From: Candidatus Magnetominusculus xianensis
GTDB lineage: Bacteria; Nitrospirota; Thermodesulfovibrionia; Thermodesulfovibrionales; Magnetobacteriaceae
Length of the DNA stretch: 64,000 nt
Reading direction: 5' to 3'
Assembly (NCBI GenBank): GCA_001541255.1
Contig: LNQR01000070.1
Coordinates: 62,001-126,000, forward strand
The notes beneath the pieces were generated by a model that did not search any database, was not told the DNA's origin, and saw only the letters and a program-made list of their open reading frames with translations. Positions within the stretch are counted from its first letter, which is position 1. Every line of letters begins with the position of its first letter. Shown here piece by piece: positions 52,083-60,912 of the stretch. The translations under genes and the position numbers were made by a program.

Positions 52083-54776
52083 ATGATAAACATGATTTTA
52101 AGCAAGATATTTGGCACAAAAAACGAGCGGGAACTGAAGAAACTCTTCCCAATCGTAGACGAAATAAACGCCCTTGAGCCTGGCATTGTCTCAAAGTCAG
52201 ATGATGAGTTAAGGGCTAAGACTGCGGAGTTTAACGCCCGCCTTACTAATGGTGAGACGCTTGATGACATGCTGAAAGAGGCATTTGCCGTTGTAAGAGA
52301 GGTGTCGCGCCGTACAGTAGCGATGAGGCACTTCGATGTTCAGCTCATTGGCGGCTTGGCGCTGCATCACGGGAAGATTGCTGAGATGAAGACAGGAGAG
52401 GGCAAGACCCTTGTCGGCACACTTCCTGTATATCTAAACGCCATTGGCGGGCGCGGTGTCCACGTAGTAACAGTAAACGATTATCTGGCGCGCAGGGATA
52501 CGCAGTGGATGGGGCCGATATATAATTTTCTTGGCATGAGTGTCGGGGTTATTCAGCATGACAGCTCGTTTCTCTATGACCCGTCCTATAAATCGGAGTA
52601 CGACAAGAACGATTACCTGCGCCCGTGTACGCGTCAGGAGGCATACCGTGCCAACATCACATACGGGACAAACAACGAATATGGATTTGACTACTTAAGA
52701 GATAACATGAAGTACGACCTTCAGGACTATGTCCAGCGGGAGCTGAACTATGCCATTGTTGACGAGGTTGACAGCATCCTTATTGATGAGGCCAGAACGC
52801 CTCTGATAATCTCAGGCCCATCTGAGGACTCAACAGACAAGTACTACAATATAAACAGGATAATCCCAAAATTAACGATTAACGTAGATTTTACGATAGA
52901 TGAGAAGACCAAAAACGCTATACTTACCGAAGATGGCGGCGTGCGTGCCGAAAAACTATTGGGAGTGGATAACCTCTTTGACCCGGTAAATATAGAGCTT
53001 GTGCATCATGTCCTGCAGGGCTTGAAGGCGCACAACCTATATAAAAGGGATGTCGATTATGTCATATCAGACGGCGAGGTGCTGATAGTTGATGAGTTTA
53101 CGGGGCGTCTGATGCCCGGGCGGCGCTGGTCTGATGGTCTTCATCAGGCAATAGAGGCAAAAGAAGGGGTAAAGATAGAAAGCGAAAACCAGACGCTGGC
53201 AACAATAACCTTTCAGAACTACTTCAGGATGTACAACAAACTTGCCGGCATGACGGGTACGGCTGACACAGAGGCGGAGGAATTCGGGAAGATTTACAAT
53301 CTTGACGTTATGGTAATCCCAACAAATAAACCCATGACAAGGGATGACATGCCCGACTCCATATACAAGACCGAACAGGCGAAGTTCAATGCCGTAACTG
53401 CCGACATACAGGGCTGCCACGAAAAGGGCCAGCCCGTGCTGGTTGGTACAATATCCATAGAGAAGTCCGAGGTACTCTCGAGGGAACTGAAAAAGGCAAA
53501 GATACCTCACAACGTGTTAAACGCGAAATATCACGAAAAAGAGGCGGAGATAATCGCTCAGGCCGGCAGAAAGGGCGCAGTAACGATAGCAACAAACATG
53601 GCAGGAAGAGGGACTGACATCGTCCTGGGAGGTAATCCCAAAGGTATAGCCCAGGACATGCTGCGCGATACAAAGGACTACACGCCGGAGCAGTTTAAGG
53701 ACGCACTTTCACGTGCAGACCAACTATGCACAGAGGAAAAAGAGCAGGTTTTGGTGGCGGGCGGGTTATATATTCTGGGTACAGAGCGTCATGAGGCCAG
53801 ACGAATAGACAACCAGTTGAGGGGGCGCTCTGGCAGGCAGGGCGACCCCGGGGCATCTAAGTTCTACTTGTCGCTTGAGGATGACCTGATGAGGATATTC
53901 GGCTCTGATAAGATAGCCGGTCTGATGAACCGCCTGGGGATGGAAGAAGACGTACCGATTGAAAATTCGATGGTCTCAAAGGCGATAGCCAACGCGCAGA
54001 AGAAGGTTGAGGCGCATAACTTTGACATAAGAAAACACCTGCTTGAGTATGATGATGTAATGAACAAGCAGAGGACGGAGATATACTCGTTCAGGAAAGA
54101 AATCCTGAGTTCTGAGTCATTGAAAGAAAAAGTAACAGATATGATAAAGGACACGGTGGATGACCTGATAGCGGCACACTGCCCGGAGGACACATATGCA
54201 GAGGCCTGGGACATGAACGCCCTGTGGGACTCGGCGTATGGGGTATTTGAGATACCGCGCAGCTACCTCAAAGAAACACTGAGCGAGGCTGCTAATTTAA
54301 ATGTGATAAGGGAAAAGCTATTTGAGTTAGCCCAGCAGCACTATGAAGAAAAAGAAAAAAACACATCGGCTGAAGTACTGCGCTATCTTGAGAAAATGAC
54401 GTTGCTGCAAATACTCGACACACAGTGGAAGGACCACCTGCTTGCAATGGACCACCTGAAAGAGGGCATAGGGCTGAGGGGCTATGGGCAGAAGGATCCA
54501 CTGGTAGAGTATAAAAAAGAGGCATTTGACATGTTTGCCGAGATGACGTACAGGATAACGTCGGAGTTCCTGAGCCGTATGTTCCATATACAGATACATG
54601 GGGAAGGTGAGAGCGCGGCAGCAGTGGCGGCCCCGAAAAAGCAGCAAGTGTTCTATAATAGAAGCGACGAGGAAAGTGTTCAGGTGGTAAGAAAAGGCAG
54701 AAAAACGGGCAGAAACGACCCCTGCACCTGTGGAAGCGGCAAAAAGTTCAAGAAATGCTGTGGGCGTGGGGAGTAA
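52083..54776 (+). CDS. secA: Preprotein translocase ATPase SecA
   Basis: An 897-residue SecA that drives export through SecYEG. Walker A '[20 protein letters not shown]', DEAD-type '[19 protein letters not shown]', '[16 protein letters not shown]' and '[17 protein letters not shown]' are all intact. The C-terminal zinc motif '[13 protein letters not shown]' binds SecB and lipids. A GAGGA lies upstream of the ATG; ATG 52092 is an alternative start. It follows bioD by 30 bases. Confidence 0.98.
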   Translation: MINMILSKIFGTKNERELKKLFPIVDEINALEPGIVSKSDDELRAKTAEFNARLTNGETLDDMLKEAFAVVREVSRRTVAMRHFDVQLIGGLALHHGKIAEMKTGEGKTLVGTLPVYLNAIGGRGVHVVTVNDYLARRDTQWMGPIYNFLGMSVGVIQHDSSFLYDPSYKSEYDKNDYLRPCTRQEAYRANITYGTNNEYGFDYLRDNMKYDLQDYVQRELNYAIVDEVDSILIDEARTPLIISGPSEDSTDKYYNINRIIPKLTINVDFTIDEKTKNAILTEDGGVRAEKLLGVDNLFDPVNIELVHHVLQGLKAHNLYKRDVDYVISDGEVLIVDEFTGRLMPGRRWSDGLHQAIEAKEGVKIESENQTLATITFQNYFRMYNKLAGMTGTADTEAEEFGKIYNLDVMVIPTNKPMTRDDMPDSIYKTEQAKFNAVTADIQGCHEKGQPVLVGTISIEKSEVLSRELKKAKIPHNVLNAKYHEKEAEIIAQAGRKGAVTIATNMAGRGTDIVLGGNPKGIAQDMLRDTKDYTPEQFKDALSRADQLCTEEKEQVLVAGGLYILGTERHEARRIDNQLRGRSGRQGDPGASKFYLSLEDDLMRIFGSDKIAGLMNRLGMEEDVPIENSMVSKAIANAQKKVEAHNFDIRKHLLEYDDVMNKQRTEIYSFRKEILSSESLKEKVTDMIKDTVDDLIAAHCPEDTYAEAWDMNALWDSAYGVFEIPRSYLKETLSEAANLNVIREKLFELAQQHYEEKEKNTSAEVLRYLEKMTLLQILDTQWKDHLLAMDHLKEGIGLRGYGQKDPLVEYKKEAFDMFAEMTYRITSEFLSRMFHIQIHGEGESAAAVAAPKKQQVFYNRSDEESVQVVRKGRKTGRNDPCTCGSGKKFKKCCGRGE

Positions 54777-54825
54777 GGCTGGTAAGATACCTGGCAACAT
54801 ATCAATTATAAGTTCGTCAAGAGTT

Positions 54826-54993
54826 TTGAAGTCGTTTTTCACGGGAGTGTACATGCCATCGTGTAGACATCTCAAGTTAGCGCATATGTATGAGGGTCTG
54901 GATTTATTATACGAGCAGGTTGAGAAATCAGTATTTTTTAAGGCAGCCAACCTGTTAAATCTTGATGTGGATATTGTATTTGTTTTGTTATAG
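54826..54993 (+). pseudogene. Transposase remnant (IS1634/IS4-like)
   Basis: The frame after secA encodes 'RHLKLAHMYEGLDLLYEQVE', 'KSVFFKAANLLNLDVDIVF', closely resembling the segment just before the first catalytic Asp (F-Y-D-T-T) of IS1634/IS4-type DDE transposases. The Asp itself is lost to a frame change and stop. The remaining DNA to 55168 shows no gene. A dead fragment inserted next to secA. Confidence 0.5.
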
Positions 54994-55168
54994 ATTAAAA
55001 TGATTAGGTATGATAATGAAGCAGAAGACAAAACAGTCTGACCTGTCTTACAGCTCAGGCAGGAGTTTTATACAGGCTGTACGATTAAGTGTAGTTTAGT
55101 ACAATTTAGACGCTTACAAGATTAGATTTCTATATCGGAAATGGATGTGTCCCTCAAAAAAAGTAAAT

Positions 55169-55555
55169 CTACTTGCTACTAATTCCCATGCAGTGAAATA
55201 TCGTCTCTATCAGCTTATCCAGGTCAACAGGTTTAATAAGATTTGCACATACTTTACAGTCCCTTGAGCGCTCATCGTCTACAAAGGATTTTGTCAGAAT
55301 AATCGGCTGTTCTTTTCTTATCTGTAATATCTTTTGTATCAGGGCAACACCATCCATTACCGGCATTAAATTGTCTGTTATGACCATGTCCGGGTCATAT
55401 CTCATGTATAATTCCAGACCTTCTTTGCCGTTTTCAGCCAGGTAGATTTCGCCAAAGCGCCTCTTCAACGTAAGCCTCATAACATTTCTAATCGCCTCGT
55501 CGTCATCCACACAAAGGACGCTAAACCGTCTAAGAGCTTCTTTATCCTTAATCAT
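55169..55555 (-). CDS. Single-domain response regulator (CheY-like)
   Basis: A 128-residue receiver without output domain. Acidic pocket 'LCVDDDEAIRN', phospho-acceptor 'DMVITDNLMPVMDG', Thr/Ser replaced near 'PIILTKSF', and a Lys in 'NLIKPVD'. It follows the PAS kinase gene by 29 bases and is its likely phosphorylation partner, relaying the signal by protein contact. Confidence 0.9.
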   Translation of the reverse strand: MIKDKEALRRFSVLCVDDDEAIRNVMRLTLKRRFGEIYLAENGKEGLELYMRYDPDMVITDNLMPVMDGVALIQKILQIRKEQPIILTKSFVDDERSRDCKVCANLIKPVDLDKLIETIFHCMGISSK

Positions 55556-55584
55556 ATGTTGTTTATTCGCATCCGGAATTGTGA

Positions 55585-58200
55585 TTACACATATAACTCT
55601 ATTGTAAATACAGAGCCGCTGTCTTTAGTGCTTGCGTATATTTTACCGCCAAGACTCTCCTCCACTATTACTTTTGACATATAAAGCCCTATCCCTGTGC
55701 CTTTTTCGGACTTGGTAGTAAAATACTGATCGAATATCTTCTCGATTATCTCTTGCGGGATTCCCCCGCCGTTGTCGCTGACCTCAACCCTCAATATGCC
55801 GCCTTCCTTATAGCAATCGACTGAGATCATGCCCTCTTCCAACAGAAAACCATGCTCTCTCCTTTGAACAATCGCGTCTTTTGCGTTATTTATCAGATTT
55901 AATAAGACATGGGCGAGCTGGCTTTTATATGTCGTAATTACAGTGGCTTCACACGGCACTACCTCAGAGAAATCCAGAAATGTCCTGTTGTGTATATGGC
56001 ATGAAATCCTGTAGGCAATCGAGTTGGTCTTTAACTGAGAGGAAATCATCGAAAACACCTCCGACGATACCTCTATTATATCAAACGTCTCCTTCTCCTG
56101 CGACGGCTTGAAGAAGCTTCTGAACACGTCAATCGTCGATGACATAAAATCAAGCTGCTTCAGTGAATTCTTAACTGTGCTATCAATATAAGCTGCATCA
56201 AGTTCACCATACTCATATGCGTCTTTTATATCCTGGACAATAAGACCGAGACTGTTTAAGGGCTGTCTCCACTGGTGTGCTATCGCAGAGATCATCTCAC
56301 CCATGGCTGCCATCTTTGACTGCTGCAAGAGGAGCTGGTCTTTACATCGTATTTCATACACTTTGGTATTAACAAGCTCCATGAGATTATAGTTAAGCTC
56401 AGTGAGAATCTCGGTCTTTTCCTTCAGTTCGTTTTCCATAGCCTTGCGGGAAGTTATATCGACCATCGAGCCTAAGACGCCGGTAATTTCCCCTTCGGCA
56501 TTAAATAACCTGGAGTTTCTGATGTTGACGTTAATCCGTTCGTTGTTTTTCCGCTTATAAATAACATCAGTTCCTTCGGGCAGCATCTGCCCGCTGAGAA
56601 CGGCTTTCAATGTGGAATTGATGTTAGCAGCATCCTCCGGCGCCCAATGTTTAAATGGCGGCAGAGAGCCGAGCAGCTCATCTTCTGAGTAACCGACCAT
56701 TTTGCAAAACGACGGATTGGCGTATATCAGTCTCCCTTCCAAATTAACGGCTGCAATGCCAGCCACTGCACAGTCCTCAATCGCCTTGCGAAAGGCGTGT
56801 TCAGTGGCAATATGTTTTTCCAGTTCCAACCGCTTCCTTATATCTCTGGCTATCGCCTGAATGACCTTCCTGCCGCCATATTCCACGACACTGGCATTTA
56901 TGTCAACGGGGATAAAGGCGTCGTCAGCGCTTTTTATCTGCACATTTAAGAGCAAACCAGAACCAGACATTATAGTGTTTTCAAATGCATTCCGCGTCCT
57001 TTCTATTTCTTTGTCACTCATCAATAACTCATAGAACATTCCGGCAATCTCGTCTTTTGCCCTGGCCAGCAGTTCCTCAGCCTTTTTGTTGGCGTCGATT
57101 ATACATCCGTCAAGGCCGACAATAACAATAGCGTCGCCAGCTCCGTTAAGCAGATTTCTATATTTCTCCTCAGACGCCCTTACTGCTTCAGCCGCTTCGT
57201 AGTCGGCGGTAACATTCTTTACAATTTCAAGACAGGAAACTATATTGCCGTCTGCATCCCTGATAGGATTAGCTGTGACTTCAGAATATCTGATTTCTCC
57301 ATTGGGCAGCTGTACTTTTCTGAGCGACATGTGCGGCTTTCCATCCTTGTATGACAATTCAATAGGGCATCCCTCACAAACCGACTCATTACGTTCATAA
57401 ACGCAGTAGCATTTCTCTCCAAGACGGTTTCCAAATATGGATTTAAGAGATTCACACTGAAAAGTGATGTTATATTCCAAGTCCTGAATAGTTATATAGT
57501 CCTGCATAGCGTCAATTATGGTTTTCATCTTATTTCTCTGTGCAATCAGATCATATTCCATGCGTTTTCGTTCTGTGATATCCTCAACAATACCGACATA
57601 AACAGATAATCCATCTTTACTATCTGGAAACCCCCTGCTCCATATCCATCTGACAGACATGTCGGGATGAACAACACGATAGTCATGGCTAAACGGCAAT
57701 CCTTTCTTCATTACCTCCATATCTGATAGCAGACGCCCTTTATCATCCGGATGTATTGCATTGAGAAAAGAGCGAGGGTTGTCATACAGGCTCTCACAGG
57801 AAAGCCCCATGACCGTTTCATAGCCTGGACTGACGTAAAAAGTCTTCGTCAGCCCTGAGTCGGCAATCCAGAAGACCTCGTTGATATTTCTCATGAGCAG
57901 CTTAATCAGTTCATCGTGTTCGTGTAGTGCAGAGGGAAGTCTTTCAGACCGGTATTTTATCAAATTAATTACTTGTTCTTTATTCTTTTTTAGTTCTTCC
58001 TTTTTCTGCAGGAAAAAATATTCAGCCATTTGGGCAGCTTCCTGTACACGCTTTCCTGCTTCATTAAGCTCGGAAACCCGCTTTTTTATAAATCCCTGAG
58101 CAATACTGAGCAAAACCTCTGGAAACAGCTTATATTTACTGCCATTGTCTTCGATTTTTCCCGCTGTCATGTCACTGTTCCCCCTCCATTGTGGAATCAT
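55585..58200 (-). CDS. Cytosolic multi-PAS histidine kinase
   Basis: An 871-residue soluble kinase. After an N-terminal coiled coil come four PAS/PAC domains (about 95-215, 220-335, 340-460, 465-595). The second contains a Cys-rich segment ('EKCYCVYERNESVCEGCP') that could bind a metal or respond to redox. The H-box is the HWE/HQW type, 'AAMGEMISAIAHQWRQPLNS'. The ATPase domain has 'LLNLINNAKDAIVQ', 'DNGGGIPQ' and 'GTGIGLYMSK'. It likely phosphorylates the single-domain regulator encoded next. Confidence 0.9.
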   Translation of the reverse strand: MIPQWRGNSDMTAGKIEDNGSKYKLFPEVLLSIAQGFIKKRVSELNEAGKRVQEAAQMAEYFFLQKKEELKKNKEQVINLIKYRSERLPSALHEHDELIKLLMRNINEVFWIADSGLTKTFYVSPGYETVMGLSCESLYDNPRSFLNAIHPDDKGRLLSDMEVMKKGLPFSHDYRVVHPDMSVRWIWSRGFPDSKDGLSVYVGIVEDITERKRMEYDLIAQRNKMKTIIDAMQDYITIQDLEYNITFQCESLKSIFGNRLGEKCYCVYERNESVCEGCPIELSYKDGKPHMSLRKVQLPNGEIRYSEVTANPIRDADGNIVSCLEIVKNVTADYEAAEAVRASEEKYRNLLNGAGDAIVIVGLDGCIIDANKKAEELLARAKDEIAGMFYELLMSDKEIERTRNAFENTIMSGSGLLLNVQIKSADDAFIPVDINASVVEYGGRKVIQAIARDIRKRLELEKHIATEHAFRKAIEDCAVAGIAAVNLEGRLIYANPSFCKMVGYSEDELLGSLPPFKHWAPEDAANINSTLKAVLSGQMLPEGTDVIYKRKNNERINVNIRNSRLFNAEGEITGVLGSMVDITSRKAMENELKEKTEILTELNYNLMELVNTKVYEIRCKDQLLLQQSKMAAMGEMISAIAHQWRQPLNSLGLIVQDIKDAYEYGELDAAYIDSTVKNSLKQLDFMSSTIDVFRSFFKPSQEKETFDIIEVSSEVFSMISSQLKTNSIAYRISCHIHNRTFLDFSEVVPCEATVITTYKSQLAHVLLNLINNAKDAIVQRREHGFLLEEGMISVDCYKEGGILRVEVSDNGGGIPQEIIEKIFDQYFTTKSEKGTGIGLYMSKVIVEESLGGKIYASTKDSGSVFTIELYV

Positions 58201-58260
58201 CAGTAATTCATGTAAGGCCTTCCACTGAGTAATTATAGCATATTTACAATAGTCAAAACA

Positions 58261-58396
58261 CGGGGCAAACGCATTTGAAAATTAGGCAGAAATTGTCTAT
58301 TATTTTTAGCTATGACCGATGCTTTCCTGGATTCCAGCGAAAGCTGGAATCTATAGGACGAAATGGCTATCGAAAATTTCAAATGCGTTTGCCCTG
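58261..58396. mobile_element. Complete MITE-like element
   Basis: A 136-base non-coding element flanked by near-perfect inverted repeats of CAGGGCAAACGCATTTGAAA (left end has one change). Inside is a hairpin GATTCCAGC-GAAA-GCTGGAATC. The same sequence occurs as a half at 38664 and an end at 23448. No clear target-site duplication is visible. It is presumably moved by a transposase encoded elsewhere. It lies between the PAS kinase gene and degP. Confidence 0.8.
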
Positions 58397-58437
58397 GCAT
58401 CGCATCTTGACTTGCCGTGCCTCTGTGTGTAATCATA

Positions 58438-58443
58438 TATAAT
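58438..58443 (+). promoter_or_regulatory. -10 box of degP
   Basis: TATAAT at 58438-58443, some 45 bases before the start codon, with AGGAGG at 58470-58475. No -35 at standard spacing is evident; TTGACT at 58407 is too far away, so an activator may be needed. Confidence 0.4.
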
Positions 58444-58486
58444 GAATATTTTATATTCTGGCAACTAAAAAGGAGGATTTAGATTT

Positions 58487-59980
58487 ATGCTAAACGGTAA
58501 AAAAACTATCGTTGGGATACTGCTTATAGTGTGCGGGCTGATTGCAGGGCTCATAATTGCGTCTAACTTTAACATACAAAACCAGTCGTTGGCCCAGATT
58601 AAACAGGTTAAAGAAGTCTCGCCGCAAAGCAAGGATTTCCTCATTCAACTGAGCAGCGCCCTTGCCGATGTCTCCGATGTTGTAAAACCATCGGTTGTCA
58701 ATATCTCTACCCAAAAAACCGTCGATACAAAGGATAACCCCATGGGACGTTTCTTCGATGACCCAATGTTTAAGAGATTCTTCGGCGATGAATCCCCTTT
58801 CCACATGCCGAAAAAGCAGGAGTCCAGGGCTCTTGGCTCAGGTGTCATCATCAAAGAAGACGGCTATATTGTCACAAACAGCCATGTCGTTAAAGATATG
58901 GATGAGATAAAGGTCATTCTTGCCGATAAAACTGAATATAAGGGCAAGATAATCGGGACTGACCCCAAGACCGATGTGGCAGTTATTAAAATTGACGCCC
59001 ATGACTTGCCTGTTATCAAGATGGGTGATTCAAGCAAGATGAAAGTCGGTGAAATCGTCTTAGCCGTTGGCAACCCCTTCGGCCTTAATCAGACAGTCAC
59101 GATGGGTATTGTAAGCGCCGTTGGAAGGTCAGAAGTTGGCATAGCAGATTATGAAGACTTTATTCAAATCGACGCCCCAATAAATCCCGGTAACTCAGGC
59201 GGTGCCCTAGTCAACGCCTCCGGTGAGCTGGCCGGTATCAACACGGCAATCTTCTCCACAAGCGGCGGCTATCAGGGTATAGGCTTTGCCATACCCAGCA
59301 GTATGGTCAAAAACGTTATGGACAAACTCATTAAATCCGGCAAGGTAATCCGCGGCTGGCTTGGTGTTAATATTCAACCTCTGACCCCCGAACTTTCCAA
59401 ATCCTTCGGGCTTAAAGAGAAAGACGGCGTTCTGATTGCAGATGTTGTCGAAGGCGGCCCGGCAGAAAAGGCCGGTCTTAAACGTGGTGACCTTATTATT
59501 TCCTTTGACAGCAAGGATGCCTCCAACACGCGGCAGCTGCGAAATCTCGTAGCAAATACCCTCCCGGGTGCTACACTTGACTTAAAGGCCGTCAGAGATG
59601 GAAAAGAGATGTCATTTAAAGTAACAGTCGGAGAGCTTCCAGATGCCAAACAAGCGGCTGCAGGAGGGGCTCCATCATCGTCAGAGTTCTTAAACAGACT
59701 CAAAGGTGTAGGAGTTCAGGATATTACAGCCTCCATAAGAGAACGTTTTAACTACCCGGCTAAGGTCTCCGGTGTTATAGTCACAAATGTTGCCGATGAC
59801 AGCTCTGCCTTTAATGTTCTCAAGCAGGGTGACGTCATTCAGGAAGTCAACAGAAAGCGCATTAATAATGTAAAAGAATATGATTCCATCGTGTCTAAAA
59901 TTAAGGCCGAGGAGGATATTCTGTTACTTGTCTATCGTGGAACTGCTTACATATATGTAACTATCACGGGTAAGAAATAA
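58487..59980 (+). CDS. degP: Periplasmic serine protease DegP/HtrA (Do family)
   Basis: A 497-residue envelope quality-control protease. N-terminal signal/anchor 'TIVGILLIVCGLIAGLIIAS', then a trypsin-like domain with His in 'IVTNSHVVKD', Asp in 'PKTDVAVIKI' and Ser in 'INPGNSGGALVNASG', followed by two PDZ domains (about 285-375 and 400-495). All catalytic residues are present. It degrades or refolds damaged periplasmic proteins. AGGAGG lies upstream. Confidence 0.95.
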   Translation: MLNGKKTIVGILLIVCGLIAGLIIASNFNIQNQSLAQIKQVKEVSPQSKDFLIQLSSALADVSDVVKPSVVNISTQKTVDTKDNPMGRFFDDPMFKRFFGDESPFHMPKKQESRALGSGVIIKEDGYIVTNSHVVKDMDEIKVILADKTEYKGKIIGTDPKTDVAVIKIDAHDLPVIKMGDSSKMKVGEIVLAVGNPFGLNQTVTMGIVSAVGRSEVGIADYEDFIQIDAPINPGNSGGALVNASGELAGINTAIFSTSGGYQGIGFAIPSSMVKNVMDKLIKSGKVIRGWLGVNIQPLTPELSKSFGLKEKDGVLIADVVEGGPAEKAGLKRGDLIISFDSKDASNTRQLRNLVANTLPGATLDLKAVRDGKEMSFKVTVGELPDAKQAAAGGAPSSSEFLNRLKGVGVQDITASIRERFNYPAKVSGVIVTNVADDSSAFNVLKQGDVIQEVNRKRINNVKEYDSIVSKIKAEEDILLLVYRGTAYIYVTITGKK

Positions 59981-59993
59981 GATATTTAAAAAC

Positions 59994-60019
59994 TCCCCTT
60001 CCCGTTTCAGGGAAGGGGA
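59994..60019. terminator. Terminator between degP and ispE
   Basis: Perfect 10-base stem TCCCCTTCCC / GGGAAGGGGA with a 6-base loop. On the minus strand it is followed by a TTTTT run, so it should end the ispE transcript; it may also stop degP reading. Confidence 0.8.
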
Positions 60020-60035
60020 TAATCCCCTTATTAAG

Positions 60036-60902
60036 CTATTTACTGTGGGTTGTGGCTTTCTTTATCAGACAATCAGTGTAGTGTGCGGCTAATGACTGGG
60101 CTGCCTTGTCCAGGGTTTTGGCGTCTTTAAACACTCCGAAGACCGCGCTGCCGCTGCCGCTTAACATGGCCGCCTCTGCACCTGCTTTTAACATAGCCTT
60201 CTCTATTTCCTGAATCGCCGGAAATCTGTCTTTCAATACGTCTTCTATGTCGTTTTTCATACATCCCGCCAGGCACTTGAAGTCGTATGACTCTAAGGCG
60301 GTTATAAGATTGTCTCTTAGCTGCCCTGGGTCTGGTATGGCAGTGAATCCCCTTCCTGCGAATTGCCCGTATGCCCAGGCCGTCGATATTGGAAATGGCG
60401 GGTGTATAAGTAAAAGGCTGATTGTGGAATTCACTTTATGAGGGATTACTTTCTCACCACGCCCCTCAACAACGGCAAATCCGCCGCTTATAAAAAAAGG
60501 TACGTCAGAACCAAGTTCTGCCGCCATCGATGACAGTTCTTCTACACTATAAATATCTCCAAACAGCTTGTTCAGTCCCACTAACGTATGTGCTGCGTCT
60601 GAGCTGCCGCCGCCAAGCCCTGCCTGTGCAGGGATTTCCTTCTTTAACGTGATTCTGCTGCTGTGGTGTGTGGTATTCAGCTCTTTGCGGGCAAAAAAGA
60701 CCTCTGCTGCCTTATAGACGAGGTTCTCCCGTTCAGGTATCTTCAGATCAGAAATTAGCTCAAGCGTGTCCGATGGTTCGATTGTTATTGTGTCATACAA
60801 CGATACTGCCTGCATTGCGGAGTATATGTCGTGGTAGCCGTCAGCCCTCTTTCCTGTAACCCGCAGAAACCAGTTTATTTTAGCCGGTGCTGACAGGGTA
60901 AT
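60036..60902 (-). CDS. ispE: 4-diphosphocytidyl-2-C-methyl-D-erythritol kinase, non-canonical start
   Basis: A GHMP kinase of the MEP isoprenoid pathway, 288 residues if started at 60902. The ATP motif 'EIPAQAGLGGGSSDAAHTLV' is intact, as is 'MLSGSGSAVFGVF'. The first ATG (60815) would remove the conserved head, yet upstream codons in frame encode 'LSAPAKINWFLRVTGKRADG' then YH, the expected N-terminus with catalytic Lys/Asp context. No ATG, GTG or TTG occurs between that head and an in-frame stop. ATT at 60902 or CTG at 60896 are the candidates. The gene lies just after the TPR lipoprotein stop, so translation may be coupled. Confidence 0.9.
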   Translation of the reverse strand: MTLSAPAKINWFLRVTGKRADGYHDIYSAMQAVSLYDTITIEPSDTLELISDLKIPERENLVYKAAEVFFARKELNTTHHSSRITLKKEIPAQAGLGGGSSDAAHTLVGLNKLFGDIYSVEELSSMAAELGSDVPFFISGGFAVVEGRGEKVIPHKVNSTISLLLIHPPFPISTAWAYGQFAGRGFTAIPDPGQLRDNLITALESYDFKCLAGCMKNDIEDVLKDRFPAIQEIEKAMLKAGAEAAMLSGSGSAVFGVFKDAKTLDKAAQSLAAHYTDCLIKKATTHSK

Positions 60903-60912
60903 TGCTGAGGCG

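Noticed and set aside
54730..54993. An 87-codon frame overlapping the end of secA as a gene
   Set aside because: The first part only shadows secA and the second is a transposase fragment.
58396..58443. Sigma-54 promoter before degP (TGGCAT...TTGAC)
   Set aside because: The spacing is six instead of five and the -12 GC is missing.
60036..60815. Truncated ispE pseudogene
   Set aside because: The conserved N-terminus is present in frame upstream of the first ATG without a stop; only the start codon is unusual.
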